DNA of 64,000 nt from an uncultured Acidimicrobiales bacterium (GTDB lineage: Bacteria; Actinomycetota; Acidimicrobiia; Acidimicrobiales; SZUA-35). Where the stretch lies: positions 1 to 64,000 of the forward strand of contig CALKTH010000012.1 of NCBI GenBank assembly GCA_937997485.1, in the 5' to 3' direction. The position numbers were made by a program, and so were the translations under genes. The notes beneath the pieces are model-generated. The model was not told where the DNA came from, did no database searches, and was given only the letters and a program-made list of their open reading frames with translations. The first letter of the stretch is position 1; each line of letters begins with the position of its first letter. Below, piece by piece: positions 17,779 to 25,581 of the stretch.

Positions 17779-18552
17779 TCAGCTGTCGAGACGGCCGGCG
17801 AGGACGACCTGGCCCGAGGAGGCGGCCTGGCCTTCCTCCTGAAGCGTCACGGTGAGAATCGGGTAGTTGTCCGGCGTGACGCCGGCCCACAGTTCGATCT
17901 CGGCGCTGGTTCCGTCGGCCCCGGCTCCACGCAGGTGGAACGTGCCGGCGCTCACGCCGACTTCTGGACTCTGTCGCAGCCAGGCTTCGTAGTAGGTGCC
18001 TTCAGCTGCAGGTGGAAGGCCGGAGACATCGAGGATGATGCGTGTGCCATTGGCGGTCACGCTGACGTCGGCGATGGCCGCGCCATCTGGGGCGAGATCG
18101 GTGCCAGCGAGAGCGACTTCGACGCCGCCCGTGTCTTGAGCACCGCCACTGAGCGCGCTCATGGCCACGAAGAGGACGACAGCGGCTGCAACGCCTGCCG
18201 CCACCGGGCCGAACCAGCGACGTGCGCTGGAGATCGGCACGACGTTGCCCGGCAGCTCAGAGGCAGCGGACTGGAGAGAGCTCGGCTGTTCGGTCGGGAG
18301 TGATCCGGTCAGGTCAACGATCGGCGCGATCCGGCTCGAGTTGTCGCCCATGGCTGCGCGCTCGGCACTGATGGCGGCGATGATCGCACCTTCATCGAGG
18401 GAGCTCGGCTCGTCCCACATGGAGGCGTCGCCGAGCATGGCTGTGAGTTCAGCCATCTCCTCGTCGCTGATCTCCATCGAGGCGATGTCGTCGAGGTCGT
18501 CGTCGTTGATGCCGAGGTCTTCGGATTCTGAGTTGTGAGCGTTGTCGGTCAT
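17779..18552 (-). CDS. RskA-like anti-sigma factor (membrane)
   Basis: This 257-residue protein has an acidic N-terminal cytosolic part (about 1-105), a single membrane helix (about 112-132, FGPVAAGVAAAVVLFVAM) and an extracytoplasmic domain with the anti-sigma-K factor RskA signature (LPPAAEGTYYEAWLRQ...). Its start overlaps the stop of the ECF sigma gene, so the pair is co-translated and the protein is almost certainly the membrane-bound inhibitor of that sigma factor. No zinc HxxxCxxC motif is present. Confidence 0.88.
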   Translation of the reverse strand: MTDNAHNSESEDLGINDDDLDDIASMEISDEEMAELTAMLGDASMWDEPSSLDEGAIIAAISAERAAMGDNSSRIAPIVDLTGSLPTEQPSSLQSAASELPGNVVPISSARRWFGPVAAGVAAAVVLFVAMSALSGGAQDTGGVEVALAGTDLAPDGAAIADVSVTANGTRIILDVSGLPPAAEGTYYEAWLRQSPEVGVSAGTFHLRGAGADGTSAEIELWAGVTPDNYPILTVTLQEEGQAASSGQVVLAGRLDS

Positions 18553-19121
18553 GGCCGTTCCTTTGCTCCCTCTACGTCCGAAACGCCCGTTTGGATCCCG
18601 GAAGGGGCCAAATGGCCGAGCGCAACGGCCATTCTCTTGAGTCCTCGGTTCGATCTGGACTTCACCGTTCCCAATGGAACGCCGAGTTTGGCGGAAATCT
18701 CTGCGTGGGGAAGACCCACAAGAAAGGACAACCGGACGACCTCACGTTCTTCTGCCGACAGCTGATCGAGTGCTCGTCGAACTTCGTACCGCTCCCAGGT
18801 TTGCTCGAACGAGAGGGGAGTGAAGGCTACGTCGACCTCGGGTTCGTGATCGCCAGTAGTGGGCCGCCGCTCACGGCGCAGGACGTCGATGGCGGTACGG
18901 CGAGCAATCGAATAGAGCCAGGGTGCGAGTTCCCGCTGCGGGTCGAAGCGGTTGGCAGCCTTCCAAGCTTTGATGAAGGTCTGCTGGACGACCTCGGAAA
19001 CGAGGTCCGGATCTCCCACGATCGAACGGGCAACGGTTTGGACCGGACCGCCGTATTGGCGGTACACGGCCCGCACCGCCTCTTCGTCGCCCTCGACGAA
19101 TCGAGCTCTCAGGTCCTCCAT
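18549..19121 (-). CDS. ECF RNA polymerase sigma factor
   Basis: This about 190-residue protein is an extracytoplasmic-function sigma factor. Region 2 (EEAVRAVYRQYGGPVQTVARSIV, VQQTFIKAWKAANRF) and region 4 (LDQLSAEEREVVRLSFLVGLPHAEISAKLGVPLGTVKSR) are clear. It is encoded directly before its likely anti-sigma factor (4-bp overlap) and divergently from a b561-like membrane protein, cupredoxin and lipoprotein, which are the best candidates for its regulon. ATG 19121 is chosen; GTG 19139 is an alternative. Confidence 0.92.
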   Translation of the reverse strand: MEDLRARFVEGDEEAVRAVYRQYGGPVQTVARSIVGDPDLVSEVVQQTFIKAWKAANRFDPQRELAPWLYSIARRTAIDVLRRERRPTTGDHEPEVDVAFTPLSFEQTWERYEVRRALDQLSAEEREVVRLSFLVGLPHAEISAKLGVPLGTVKSRSNRGLKRMAVALGHLAPSGIQTGVSDVEGAKERP

Positions 19122-19216
19122 TGACAGACATCGTCGCACAAGTTTTTCCGAAAACTCGCGAACCGAATCCGAAGGTTGGGCGTACAGGGACTCGAACGCC
19201 GATCAGGGGGAACCCG

Positions 19217-19813
19217 ATGCACGCCACGCCAGACACAACCGAACAGCTCCAACCGGGCGGCCAGGCCGCCAGCGGAACGAGCGTCACGCCGCTGCTCGTC
19301 GCCGCCGCCATCGGTGGTGCGGTCGCCCTCGCCCTCGGCACCTACGGGCGGGTCCACACTCCGACTGGCCAAGGAATCGTGACCTTTGGCTTCCCCGCCG
19401 TCCTTCCGATGAAGGCCTGGTTGGGCACCGGGGCTGCCGCCCTCGCTCTCGCCCAGCTGATTTCGGCCCTGTGGATGTGGGGTCGCCTCCCGGGCGTGGG
19501 GCCCGCTCCCGCCGGCGTCGCTGCTGCTCACCGCTGGCTTGGCACCGCCGCCTTCGTCCTCACCTTGCCGATCGCCTACCACTGCCTCTGGTCTCTCGGG
19601 TTCCAGCAGTCCACAACCCGAGTGCTCGCTCACTCACTGCTTGGTTGCCTCTTCTACGGCGCCTTCACCACCAAGATGCTCGTCCTGCACTCCCACCATG
19701 TGCCGAAAGCGACGCTTCCGGTTCTCGGTGGAACGCTCGTCGCCTTGTTGACCGGTATCTGGTTCACCTCATCCCTCTGGTTCTTCACGAACGTGGGCTT
19801 CCCCGGCGTGTGA
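19217..19813 (+). CDS. DUF6529-like, cytochrome b561-like membrane protein
   Basis: This 198-residue protein has about five hydrophobic helices and several histidines inside or beside them (AAHRWLG, IAYHCLW, LAHSLLG, LHSHHVPK), a pattern seen in b-type cytochromes that bind heme with His pairs. Heme binding is inferred, not shown. GGGGG sits 7 bases before ATG 19217. The gene heads a co-directional set with a cupredoxin and a Yx(FWY)xxD lipoprotein and lies divergent from the ECF sigma pair, which suggests a shared role in electron transfer at the cell envelope. Confidence 0.75.
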   Translation: MHATPDTTEQLQPGGQAASGTSVTPLLVAAAIGGAVALALGTYGRVHTPTGQGIVTFGFPAVLPMKAWLGTGAAALALAQLISALWMWGRLPGVGPAPAGVAAAHRWLGTAAFVLTLPIAYHCLWSLGFQQSTTRVLAHSLLGCLFYGAFTTKMLVLHSHHVPKATLPVLGGTLVALLTGIWFTSSLWFFTNVGFPGV

Positions 19814-19905
19814 CGTCGATGAGGACAGCCCACTCGTAACTCCAACCCATTCATCCGGCGAGGGCGCCGCCGGAAACCCCAAACCCGTCCGTGAAAGGAC
19901 CCTCA

Positions 19906-20358
19906 ATGTCAGCTCTGCTTCAACGCGCTCGAGGACGCATGACGCCCACTCTTGCCATCTGTTTGATCGCCGCCGCGGTGGCTGCGGTCGGGCTCTTCCT
20001 CCCCAAGCTCACACCGCTCGCTGCTCCGTCCAACGCCTATGCCGCACCGGCAGCGGGCGGGGCAGCACCCGCCGAAGGTGCCGCCGCCGCTCCCGCCGAG
20101 GCGCCGGCCAACCCGGTCGTGCGCATCGCCGACTTCTCGTTCTCCGGCGATCTCACCGTCACCGTTGGTCAGACCGTCACTGTCACCAACGTCGACGGGG
20201 CGCCACACACCGTCACCGCAAACGACGGCTCGTTCGACACGGGCGACATCGGCGGCGGAGGCACCGGATCGTTCGTCGCTCCAACCCAGCCCGGCACCTA
20301 CGACTTCATTTGCACCATCCATCCCTCGATGACCGGCCAGCTGGTCGTTCTGCCATGA
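19906..20358 (+). CDS. Secreted or anchored cupredoxin (plastocyanin/amicyanin-like)
   Basis: This 150-residue protein has a hydrophobic N-terminal segment (about 13-32, signal or anchor), an Ala/Pro-rich linker and a blue-copper domain (about 70-150). The four type 1 copper ligands are visible: H101 in APHTV, and C136, H139 and M142 in FICTIHPSM. Such proteins shuttle single electrons outside the membrane. GAAAGGA precedes ATG 19906. It lies between the b561-like protein and a lipoprotein, so the three probably form an operon. Confidence 0.9.
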   Translation: MSALLQRARGRMTPTLAICLIAAAVAAVGLFLPKLTPLAAPSNAYAAPAAGGAAPAEGAAAAPAEAPANPVVRIADFSFSGDLTVTVGQTVTVTNVDGAPHTVTANDGSFDTGDIGGGGTGSFVAPTQPGTYDFICTIHPSMTGQLVVLP

Positions 20359-20411
20359 CCTCGAAACCAACCAATCCATCAAGCAGTCCCGCATTTACAC
20401 AGGAGAATCCC

Positions 20412-21383
20412 ATGCCCTACCAACTCGGAACCCACAACAAGCCAGGCCGCATCTCTCGCCGCCGCACCGCAGCTGCCAGCCTCTTCGCAGGTGCTCTCTT
20501 CCTCGCCGCTTGCGGCTCAGATCCGGCGCCACTGGTGGCACCGGCTGACGCCTCCGGAGACGCCGCTGCTGCTCAGCCCGCTGAGTCCTCTCGCTCCCTA
20601 CCCGCCGCCACCGTTGGATCGTCCGAGCTTGGCGACATCCTCGTTGGCGAGGGAGGTCTCACCCTCTACGGCTTCACCAACGACGTTGACGCCATCTCTG
20701 TCTGTAACGACGCATGCGCTGACGCCTGGCCGCCGCTCATCGTCGATGAAGACTGGAGTGTTGCCCCCGGCCTCGATCTGGGCATTTTCGCCACCACCAC
20801 CCGCGACGACGGCCAGCTCCAGCTGGTGGCCGGCAAGTGGCCGCTCTACTTCTTCGCCGGTGACGCCAGCGCCGGAGACATCAATGGCCAGGGCTCGGGC
20901 GACGTCTGGTTCGCCGTTGACACCGGCGGCATCCTGATCACCGACGACGCTGCCGCCGCACCGGCCGAGGCACCCACGACGGGACTCGTCAGCACCGGCA
21001 GCACCGAAGCAGGCGACGTCCTCGTCGACGCCAACGGACTCAGCCTCTACGGCTTCACTCCCGACGAAGCGGGAGCCCCGACCTGCGGCGGCGCCTGCGC
21101 CGACGCTTGGCCGCCGGTCACGCTTCCCTCTGCGGACCTGCCGTCCGATCTCGATCCCGAGATCTTCTCGGTCGTCGAAGGCATCGACGGAGGCTTCCAG
21201 CTGAAGGCCGGCAAGTGGCCGCTCTACCGGTTCGCCGGTGATGCCGCTCCCGGAGACATCAACGGCCAGGGCTCCGGCGACAACTGGTTCCTCGCTTCTC
21301 CCGAAGGTGGCCTGATCCAGGACGGAAACGCCGCCGCTGAGACCTCGGACACCGATGAGGGCGAAGCGGACAACGGCTACTGA
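20412..21383 (+). CDS. Lipoprotein with two Yx(FWY)xxD (PF03640-type) repeat domains
   Basis: This 323-residue secreted lipoprotein has a basic N-terminus, hydrophobic stretch and lipobox LAAC (C34). Two tandem domains of the secreted-repeat family follow; each has an early Y-G-F-x-x-D (YGFTND, YGFTPD), a C-x3-C-A-x-x-WPP segment and a later Y-x-F-A-G-D (YFFAGD, YRFAGD) with GDINGQGSGD. The biochemical role of this family is unknown, but it is often found with redox proteins. AGGAG precedes ATG 20412. It follows the cupredoxin gene by 53 bp. Confidence 0.88.
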   Translation: MPYQLGTHNKPGRISRRRTAAASLFAGALFLAACGSDPAPLVAPADASGDAAAAQPAESSRSLPAATVGSSELGDILVGEGGLTLYGFTNDVDAISVCNDACADAWPPLIVDEDWSVAPGLDLGIFATTTRDDGQLQLVAGKWPLYFFAGDASAGDINGQGSGDVWFAVDTGGILITDDAAAAPAEAPTTGLVSTGSTEAGDVLVDANGLSLYGFTPDEAGAPTCGGACADAWPPVTLPSADLPSDLDPEIFSVVEGIDGGFQLKAGKWPLYRFAGDAAPGDINGQGSGDNWFLASPEGGLIQDGNAAAETSDTDEGEADNGY

Positions 21384-21405
21384 GCCGCAGCATCACCTGG
21401 CGGGA

Positions 21406-21445
21406 TCTGGTGGGTGATGGGTGCCTGACACCAAGTGCTCACCAG
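21406..21445. repeat. REP-like repeat B, copy 1
   Basis: This 40-bp element begins TCTGGTGGGTGATGGGTG and continues CCTGACACC...GCTCACCAG; the outer ends TCTGGTG and CACCAG are inverted and the centre is a near-palindrome GGTGCCTGACACC. Copy 2 follows 8 bp further on in the same orientation. Confidence 0.8.
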
Positions 21446-21453
21446 CATCGACC

Positions 21454-21494
21454 TCTGGTGGGTGATGGGTGTCTGACACCAGATGCTCACCAGA
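21454..21494. repeat. REP-like repeat B, copy 2
   Basis: This is a nearly identical copy of the element at 21406, with a perfect central palindrome GGTGTC-T-GACACC and outer inverted ends TCTGGTG/CACCAGA. A third, inverted copy is at 48607-48636. Such palindromes resemble REP sequences mobilised by RAYT-type transposases; none is encoded in the window. Confidence 0.8.
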
Positions 21495-21504
21495 TGTGAG
21501 GGAA

Positions 21505-21540
21505 GGGAATGACCGCAGCGGTAAGGCTGCGGTCATTCCC
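21505..21540. terminator. Strong hairpin upstream of sigR
   Basis: A 14-bp perfect stem (GGGAATGACCGCAG at 21505-21518 and its complement at 21527-21540) encloses an 8-base loop. It could end the cupredoxin-lipoprotein transcript or act in the sigR leader. No T-run follows, so the terminator label is tentative. Confidence 0.55.
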
Positions 21541-21612
21541 GCGTGTCCCCGACGGAGGGCATCCGGACCTGCGCTGTCACGGGGGAGGCACTCTCCGTTA
21601 CCCTCGTCCGCA

Positions 21613-22188
21613 GTGGCTGACCAAGCGACGTTCGTTGAAGACACCGAGCCGTTCATGCGCTCCCTGTACTCCACCGCCCTGCGGCTCACGAACAACGCAG
21701 CAGACGCTGAGGATCTCGTGCAGGAGACCTACTTGCGGGCGTACCGGTCGTACGCCTCGTTCCAAGAGGGCACCAACCTGCGAGCCTGGTTGTTCCGCAT
21801 CCTGACCAATGCGCACATCAACCGCTACCGGGCAAAGAAGCGCCGTCCCGAAGAGTCTGAGTTCGACGACCTCGAAGATTTCTACCTCTATCGCAAGCTC
21901 CAGGATCGCAGCGGCTTGGGTCGCAGCGCCGAAGACGAGCTGATGGATATGTTCTCCGAGGCCGAGGTTGTGGCCGCTGTCGAAGCCCTTCCGGAGGCCT
22001 ACCGCTCTGCCGTGTTGCTCGCTGATGTCGAGGGTTTCGCCTACAAGGAGATCGCCGAGATCCTCGACGTTCCGATCGGCACGGTGATGAGTCGCCTCCA
22101 TCGGGGAAGAAAAGCGCTCCAACGCGAGTTGTACGAGTTCGCTGTGTCGCGTGGTCTGGCTGATCCAGACCCCGTCGCCACCGCCTAA
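21613..22188 (+). CDS. sigR: SigR/SigH-type ECF sigma factor
   Basis: This 191-residue sigma factor resembles SigR of Streptomyces and SigH of mycobacteria, which direct the response to disulfide and heat stress. Region 2 (FMRSLYSTALRLTNNAADAEDLVQETYLRAYRSYASF...) and region 4 (LPEAYRSAVLLADVEGFAYKEIAEILDVPIGTVMSRLHRGRKAL) are typical. It is followed 32 bp later by a zinc anti-sigma factor of the RsrA type. GTG 21613 is the preferred start; ATG 21655 is too far into region 2. Confidence 0.9.
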   Translation: MADQATFVEDTEPFMRSLYSTALRLTNNAADAEDLVQETYLRAYRSYASFQEGTNLRAWLFRILTNAHINRYRAKKRRPEESEFDDLEDFYLYRKLQDRSGLGRSAEDELMDMFSEAEVVAAVEALPEAYRSAVLLADVEGFAYKEIAEILDVPIGTVMSRLHRGRKALQRELYEFAVSRGLADPDPVATA

Positions 22189-22220
22189 CTCATCCTTACG
22201 TCCCCGAGCCGCCCGATCTC

Positions 22221-22487
22221 ATGACCGAATCCACATCGTCCAGCGCCGAATGCTCCGAGCCCAGCTGCCGAGAGGCCGTTGATGAGCTGTTCACGTTCCT
22301 CGATGGCCAGCTGACCGACGATCGCCGCACCGCCATCCAGGGCCATCTCGACGACTGCTCGCACTGTCTGGAGCAGTTCGACTTCCACGCAGAGCTCAAA
22401 CAAGTGGTGAGTGAGAAGTGTCGTACCGAGCTGCCGGATGGTTTGAAAGACCGAGTGTTTGCCGCGCTTCGTGCGCTGGACGACTGA
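22221..22487 (+). CDS. rsrA: Zinc-binding anti-sigma factor RsrA
   Basis: This 88-residue protein carries the ZAS motif H42-x3-C46-x2-C49 (GHLDDCSHC) plus N-terminal cysteines C11 and C16, as in Streptomyces RsrA where zinc holds the reduced anti-sigma on SigR and disulfide formation releases the sigma factor. One extra cysteine (C67) is present. Its place directly after sigR supports the pairing. The system usually goes with mycothiol-based redox buffering. Confidence 0.92.
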   Translation: MTESTSSSAECSEPSCREAVDELFTFLDGQLTDDRRTAIQGHLDDCSHCLEQFDFHAELKQVVSEKCRTELPDGLKDRVFAALRALDD

Positions 22488-22504
22488 GGGCCTAGACTCT
22501 CCCG

Positions 22505-22633
22505 ATGCTCGCAGTGATCTGGCACTTCTGGATTGGTCTCTTCCTGGCCATCGGCGCGTTCGCCACGGTGCTGGCGGTTGTCGTCGGCTACATCGTGAAG
22601 GTGGAGCGGCCGAGGTACCCGAAGCAGCAATAG
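22505..22633 (+). CDS. 42-residue membrane protein
   Basis: A short frame beginning ATG 22505 encodes 42 residues: one long hydrophobic helix (about residues 3-31, with WHFWIGLFLAIGAF) followed by a basic tail (KVERPRYPKQQ). It lies 17 bp after rsrA and its TAG stop directly abuts the GTG start of the metalloprotease gene, so it is probably translated in the same operon. I recognise no family. Its hydrophobic-then-basic layout fits a small single-pass membrane protein. Confidence 0.65.
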   Translation: MLAVIWHFWIGLFLAIGAFATVLAVVVGYIVKVERPRYPKQQ

Positions 22634-23746
22634 GTGTCCGTCTCCGTCGATTGGGATGTCGCCCGCCGCGTCGCGGCCAAAGTAGGCAAGGACGATCCCT
22701 TCGCGGGCAGTCCGCTGGCGGCATCGCTTGAACCCGACCTGCTCGAGCTGACGGCGCAAGCTGAAAAGCTCGTGGAGGAAGAAACGGGTCTTGTCTCCCT
22801 CGCCGGTCCGGCCCGAGCAAAGGTGACCGATCGCCCCGGTTGGGTCGACGCAAACCTCGCCAGCTTCGATCGCCTCACACGGCCGCTGCTCGAAAAGTTG
22901 AGCGAGGTCGATGAGAACGAGGAGCCTGGTCGGCTGTCGCAACTTACCGCGCCGCTGACCGCGCCGTTCTCCCAGAAGTTCGACGAGCTGGGTGTTGGTC
23001 CGAAGTTCGCGGCCCTCGAAGTTGGTGCGTTGTTGGGCTGGATGTCGGGCCGAGTGATCGGCCAGTACGACCTCTTGATCGTTGAAGACGAGCGACCCGA
23101 AGAGCAGGACTGGGTCTACTACGTGGGCCCGAACGTGCTGAATCTCGAGAAGAACTTCGGCTTCCCTCCTCGTGAATTCCGCCTCTGGATCGCCATTCAC
23201 GAGTGCACACATCGTGCGCAGTTCACCGCTGTTCCGTGGCTCCGGCCGTACTTCCTGTCGCTCGTCGAAGAGCTGATGAACGAGGTTGATCCCGACGCCG
23301 GGCATTTGCTCGACGTCGTGAAAGACGCCATCGAGAAGAAGCGATCCGGCGGAGGCCCTGTGGCCGAAGGCGGCCTGTCCCAACTGATGGCCACCGACGC
23401 GCAGAAGGTCACGCTCGACAAGGTCAGCGGATTGATGAGCCTGCTCGAGGGCCACGGCGACATCGTGATGGATCGAGCTGGGCGGGATCTGATCCCCAGC
23501 CAACCCCGGTTCGCTCGGGTGATGAGCCAGCGTCGGTCGAGCGCCAATGGCTTGAACAAGATCATGCAGCGCATGCTCGGGTTCGAGGCCAAGCTGGCCC
23601 AGTACGAAGAGGGCGAGAAGTTCATTCACGCCGTCGAGGCCGCTGGTGGCAAGCCTCTGTTCGACAAGGTGTGGGAAGGCGCAGAGATGTTGCCCACTAT
23701 CGACGAGATCCGAGACCCACAGCAGTGGATCTCTCGGGCAGCCTGA
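22634..23746 (+). CDS. DUF2342 zinc-dependent metalloprotease-like protein
   Basis: This 370-residue protein belongs to the actinobacterial DUF2342 / F420-biosynthesis-associated family (Rv3626c type). The zincin motif HECTH is near residue 193 (WIAIHECTHRAQF), and a second family motif with an acidic third ligand region (LLEGHGDIVMDRAG) is near residue 276. Its natural substrate is unknown. GTG 22634 follows the preceding stop without any gap. It overlaps tilS by 22 bp, and the same adjacency (DUF2342 then tilS) is found in M. tuberculosis. Confidence 0.88.
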   Translation: MSVSVDWDVARRVAAKVGKDDPFAGSPLAASLEPDLLELTAQAEKLVEEETGLVSLAGPARAKVTDRPGWVDANLASFDRLTRPLLEKLSEVDENEEPGRLSQLTAPLTAPFSQKFDELGVGPKFAALEVGALLGWMSGRVIGQYDLLIVEDERPEEQDWVYYVGPNVLNLEKNFGFPPREFRLWIAIHECTHRAQFTAVPWLRPYFLSLVEELMNEVDPDAGHLLDVVKDAIEKKRSGGGPVAEGGLSQLMATDAQKVTLDKVSGLMSLLEGHGDIVMDRAGRDLIPSQPRFARVMSQRRSSANGLNKIMQRMLGFEAKLAQYEEGEKFIHAVEAAGGKPLFDKVWEGAEMLPTIDEIRDPQQWISRAA

Positions 23747-24648
23747 CCGGCCTCCTCTCGAGGAGTGTGTTCCCGGTCGCGGGAACGTCCGTTGTTTGTG
23801 CGGTCTCTGGTGGCGCCGATTCGTTGGCGCTCCTGGCGCTTGCGGCCGCGGCCGAACTCCGGGTCACCGCGGTGCACGTCGACCACGGCCTGCGTCCTGA
23901 GTCCTCCGCCGAAGCGCAGGTGGTCGCGGTCGCAGCTGAACGGTTCGGCGCCGACTTCCGATCCGAACGGCTCACGCTGGCCGACGGGCCCAATCTAGAA
24001 GCGCGAGCTCGGGATGCTCGTCGCTCGATTCTGGGCGAGGGAGCGCTCACGGGCCATACGTTGGACGACCAGGCGGAGACCGTGCTGATCAACCTGATTC
24101 GTGGTGCCGGCCTCGACGGCCTGGCAGCAATGAGCCCCGGTGGCATCCATCCAATTCTGGGACTCCGGCGGGCAGAGACCCATGCCCTCTGTGCGGAGCT
24201 CAGGCTCGAGCCGGTGCGGGACGCTTCGAATGACGACCCCCGTTTCGTGCGAAACCGTCTGCGACACGAGGTCCTGCCGCTCCTGAACGAGATCAGCGGG
24301 CGAGACGTGGTGCCGCTGCTCAGTCGGACCTCCGATACCGCTCGTGCCGCGGCCGAAGTTCTCGAAGCCTTGGCTCGCGATCTTGATCCGACGAGCACGA
24401 AGGAATTGCGTGCGGTCGCACCACCAGTCGCCCACGTCGCGCTCCGCCGGTGGTTGCGCCTCGGGCCTGGAACCGGTGCCGACGATGGGCAGGCAAGCGG
24501 CGAGCATCCGCCATCGACGGCAGATCTGGAGCGGGTCATGGCCGTGGTTCGTCACGAGGTCATCGCCTGTGAGATCAGCGGCGGGCGACGGGTGAGCCGT
24601 CATCAAGGTGTGTTGCGGGTCGGGCCTGCGAGGCCGGGTCAGCCCTGA
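23725..24648 (+). CDS. tilS: tRNA(Ile)-lysidine synthase
   Basis: This about 307-residue N-type ATP pyrophosphatase converts C34 of the CAT-anticodon tRNA-Ile to lysidine so that it reads AUA. The PP-loop AVSGGADSLALL is near residue 25, followed by HVDHGLR and HTLDDQAETVL. It is shorter than E. coli TilS and lacks most of the C-terminal domains, as in other actinobacteria. GTG 23725 starts inside the upstream gene, and the P-loop fold begins soon after. Confidence 0.9.
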   Translation: MDLSGSLTGLLSRSVFPVAGTSVVCAVSGGADSLALLALAAAAELRVTAVHVDHGLRPESSAEAQVVAVAAERFGADFRSERLTLADGPNLEARARDARRSILGEGALTGHTLDDQAETVLINLIRGAGLDGLAAMSPGGIHPILGLRRAETHALCAELRLEPVRDASNDDPRFVRNRLRHEVLPLLNEISGRDVVPLLSRTSDTARAAAEVLEALARDLDPTSTKELRAVAPPVAHVALRRWLRLGPGTGADDGQASGEHPPSTADLERVMAVVRHEVIACEISGGRRVSRHQGVLRVGPARPGQP

Positions 24649-24696
24649 GCGGTGTCGGCTCGTTCGAGGGTGACTGCTCGGTAGCATGCTGCGTCA

Positions 24697-25581
24697 ATGC
24701 GGCCTCTAGTCCTCGGGATCTTGAACGTCACGCCTGATTCCTTCAGCGATGGCGGGAGCTACAGCGCATCCAGCTCGGCTCCGGAGCAGATCGATCTCGA
24801 CGCCGCGGTGTCGCGGGTTGACGAAATGCTGGCCGAAGGCGCCGACATGATCGACGTTGGCGGTGAATCCACGCGCCCGGGCGCCGAACCCATTCCGATC
24901 GATGTGGAGCTCAACCGGGTCATCCCGGTGATCGAAGCCATCGCTGGTCGAGCGCGAATCTCGATTGATACCCGCAACGAGCCAGTGGCAAGGGCAGCCG
25001 TCGCTGCCGGGGCGGAGATGATCAACGATGTCTCCGCTTCCCTCCATCGAGTCGCTGCCGACACCGGGGCTGCCTGGGTCGCGATGCACATGCTCGGCGT
25101 GCCCGGGATCATGCAACAGAACCCCCAGTACGACGACGTGGTCGCGGATGTCCGGGATTTTCTGGTCGAACGAGCCGAAGCCGCGGTGTCCGACGGTGTC
25201 GAGGAGGTCTGGATCGATCCTGGCTTCGGATTCGGCAAGACGCTGGATCACAACCTCGACCTGCTGACCGGAATGGGCGATCTTGTCGCCACTGGGTTCC
25301 CCGTCGTTGTCGGTACGAGCCGCAAGTCGATGCTTGGCCAACTCATCGCTCGGTCCGATGGTGTTGACGCCCCGGTGCCTGCCAGCGACAGGCTCGAGGG
25401 TTCGGTAACCACGGGAACCTACGCATTGATGTTGGGAGCGAGGATGATCCGGGTCCATGATGTCAAGGCTGCTGCGCAAGCGGTGTCGGTTGTGACCGGC
25501 ATCGGGCGCCAGGAGCTCGAAGCAATCCGACAATCGGAACAGCCGGGGCGACCCCTCGTCGACAAGGAAGGCTCAGCCTGA
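24697..25581 (+). CDS. folP: Dihydropteroate synthase
   Basis: This 294-residue TIM-barrel enzyme condenses p-aminobenzoate with hydroxymethyl-dihydropterin diphosphate; it is the sulfonamide target. Signatures are LGILNVTPDSFSDGG (residues 6-20) and DMIDVGGESTRPGA (about 50-63), plus DPGFGFGKT and GTSRKSML. It begins the folate operon folP, a DSP-like gene, folB and folK; its stop overlaps the start of the next gene. Confidence 0.95.
   Translation: MRPLVLGILNVTPDSFSDGGSYSASSSAPEQIDLDAAVSRVDEMLAEGADMIDVGGESTRPGAEPIPIDVELNRVIPVIEAIAGRARISIDTRNEPVARAAVAAGAEMINDVSASLHRVAADTGAAWVAMHMLGVPGIMQQNPQYDDVVADVRDFLVERAEAAVSDGVEEVWIDPGFGFGKTLDHNLDLLTGMGDLVATGFPVVVGTSRKSMLGQLIARSDGVDAPVPASDRLEGSVTTGTYALMLGARMIRVHDVKAAAQAVSVVTGIGRQELEAIRQSEQPGRPLVDKEGSA

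Noticed and set aside
19140-19216. A clear ECF promoter pair for the sigma gene and the divergent redox cluster
   Set aside because: I could not find a matching -35/-10 pair on both sides with acceptable spacing.
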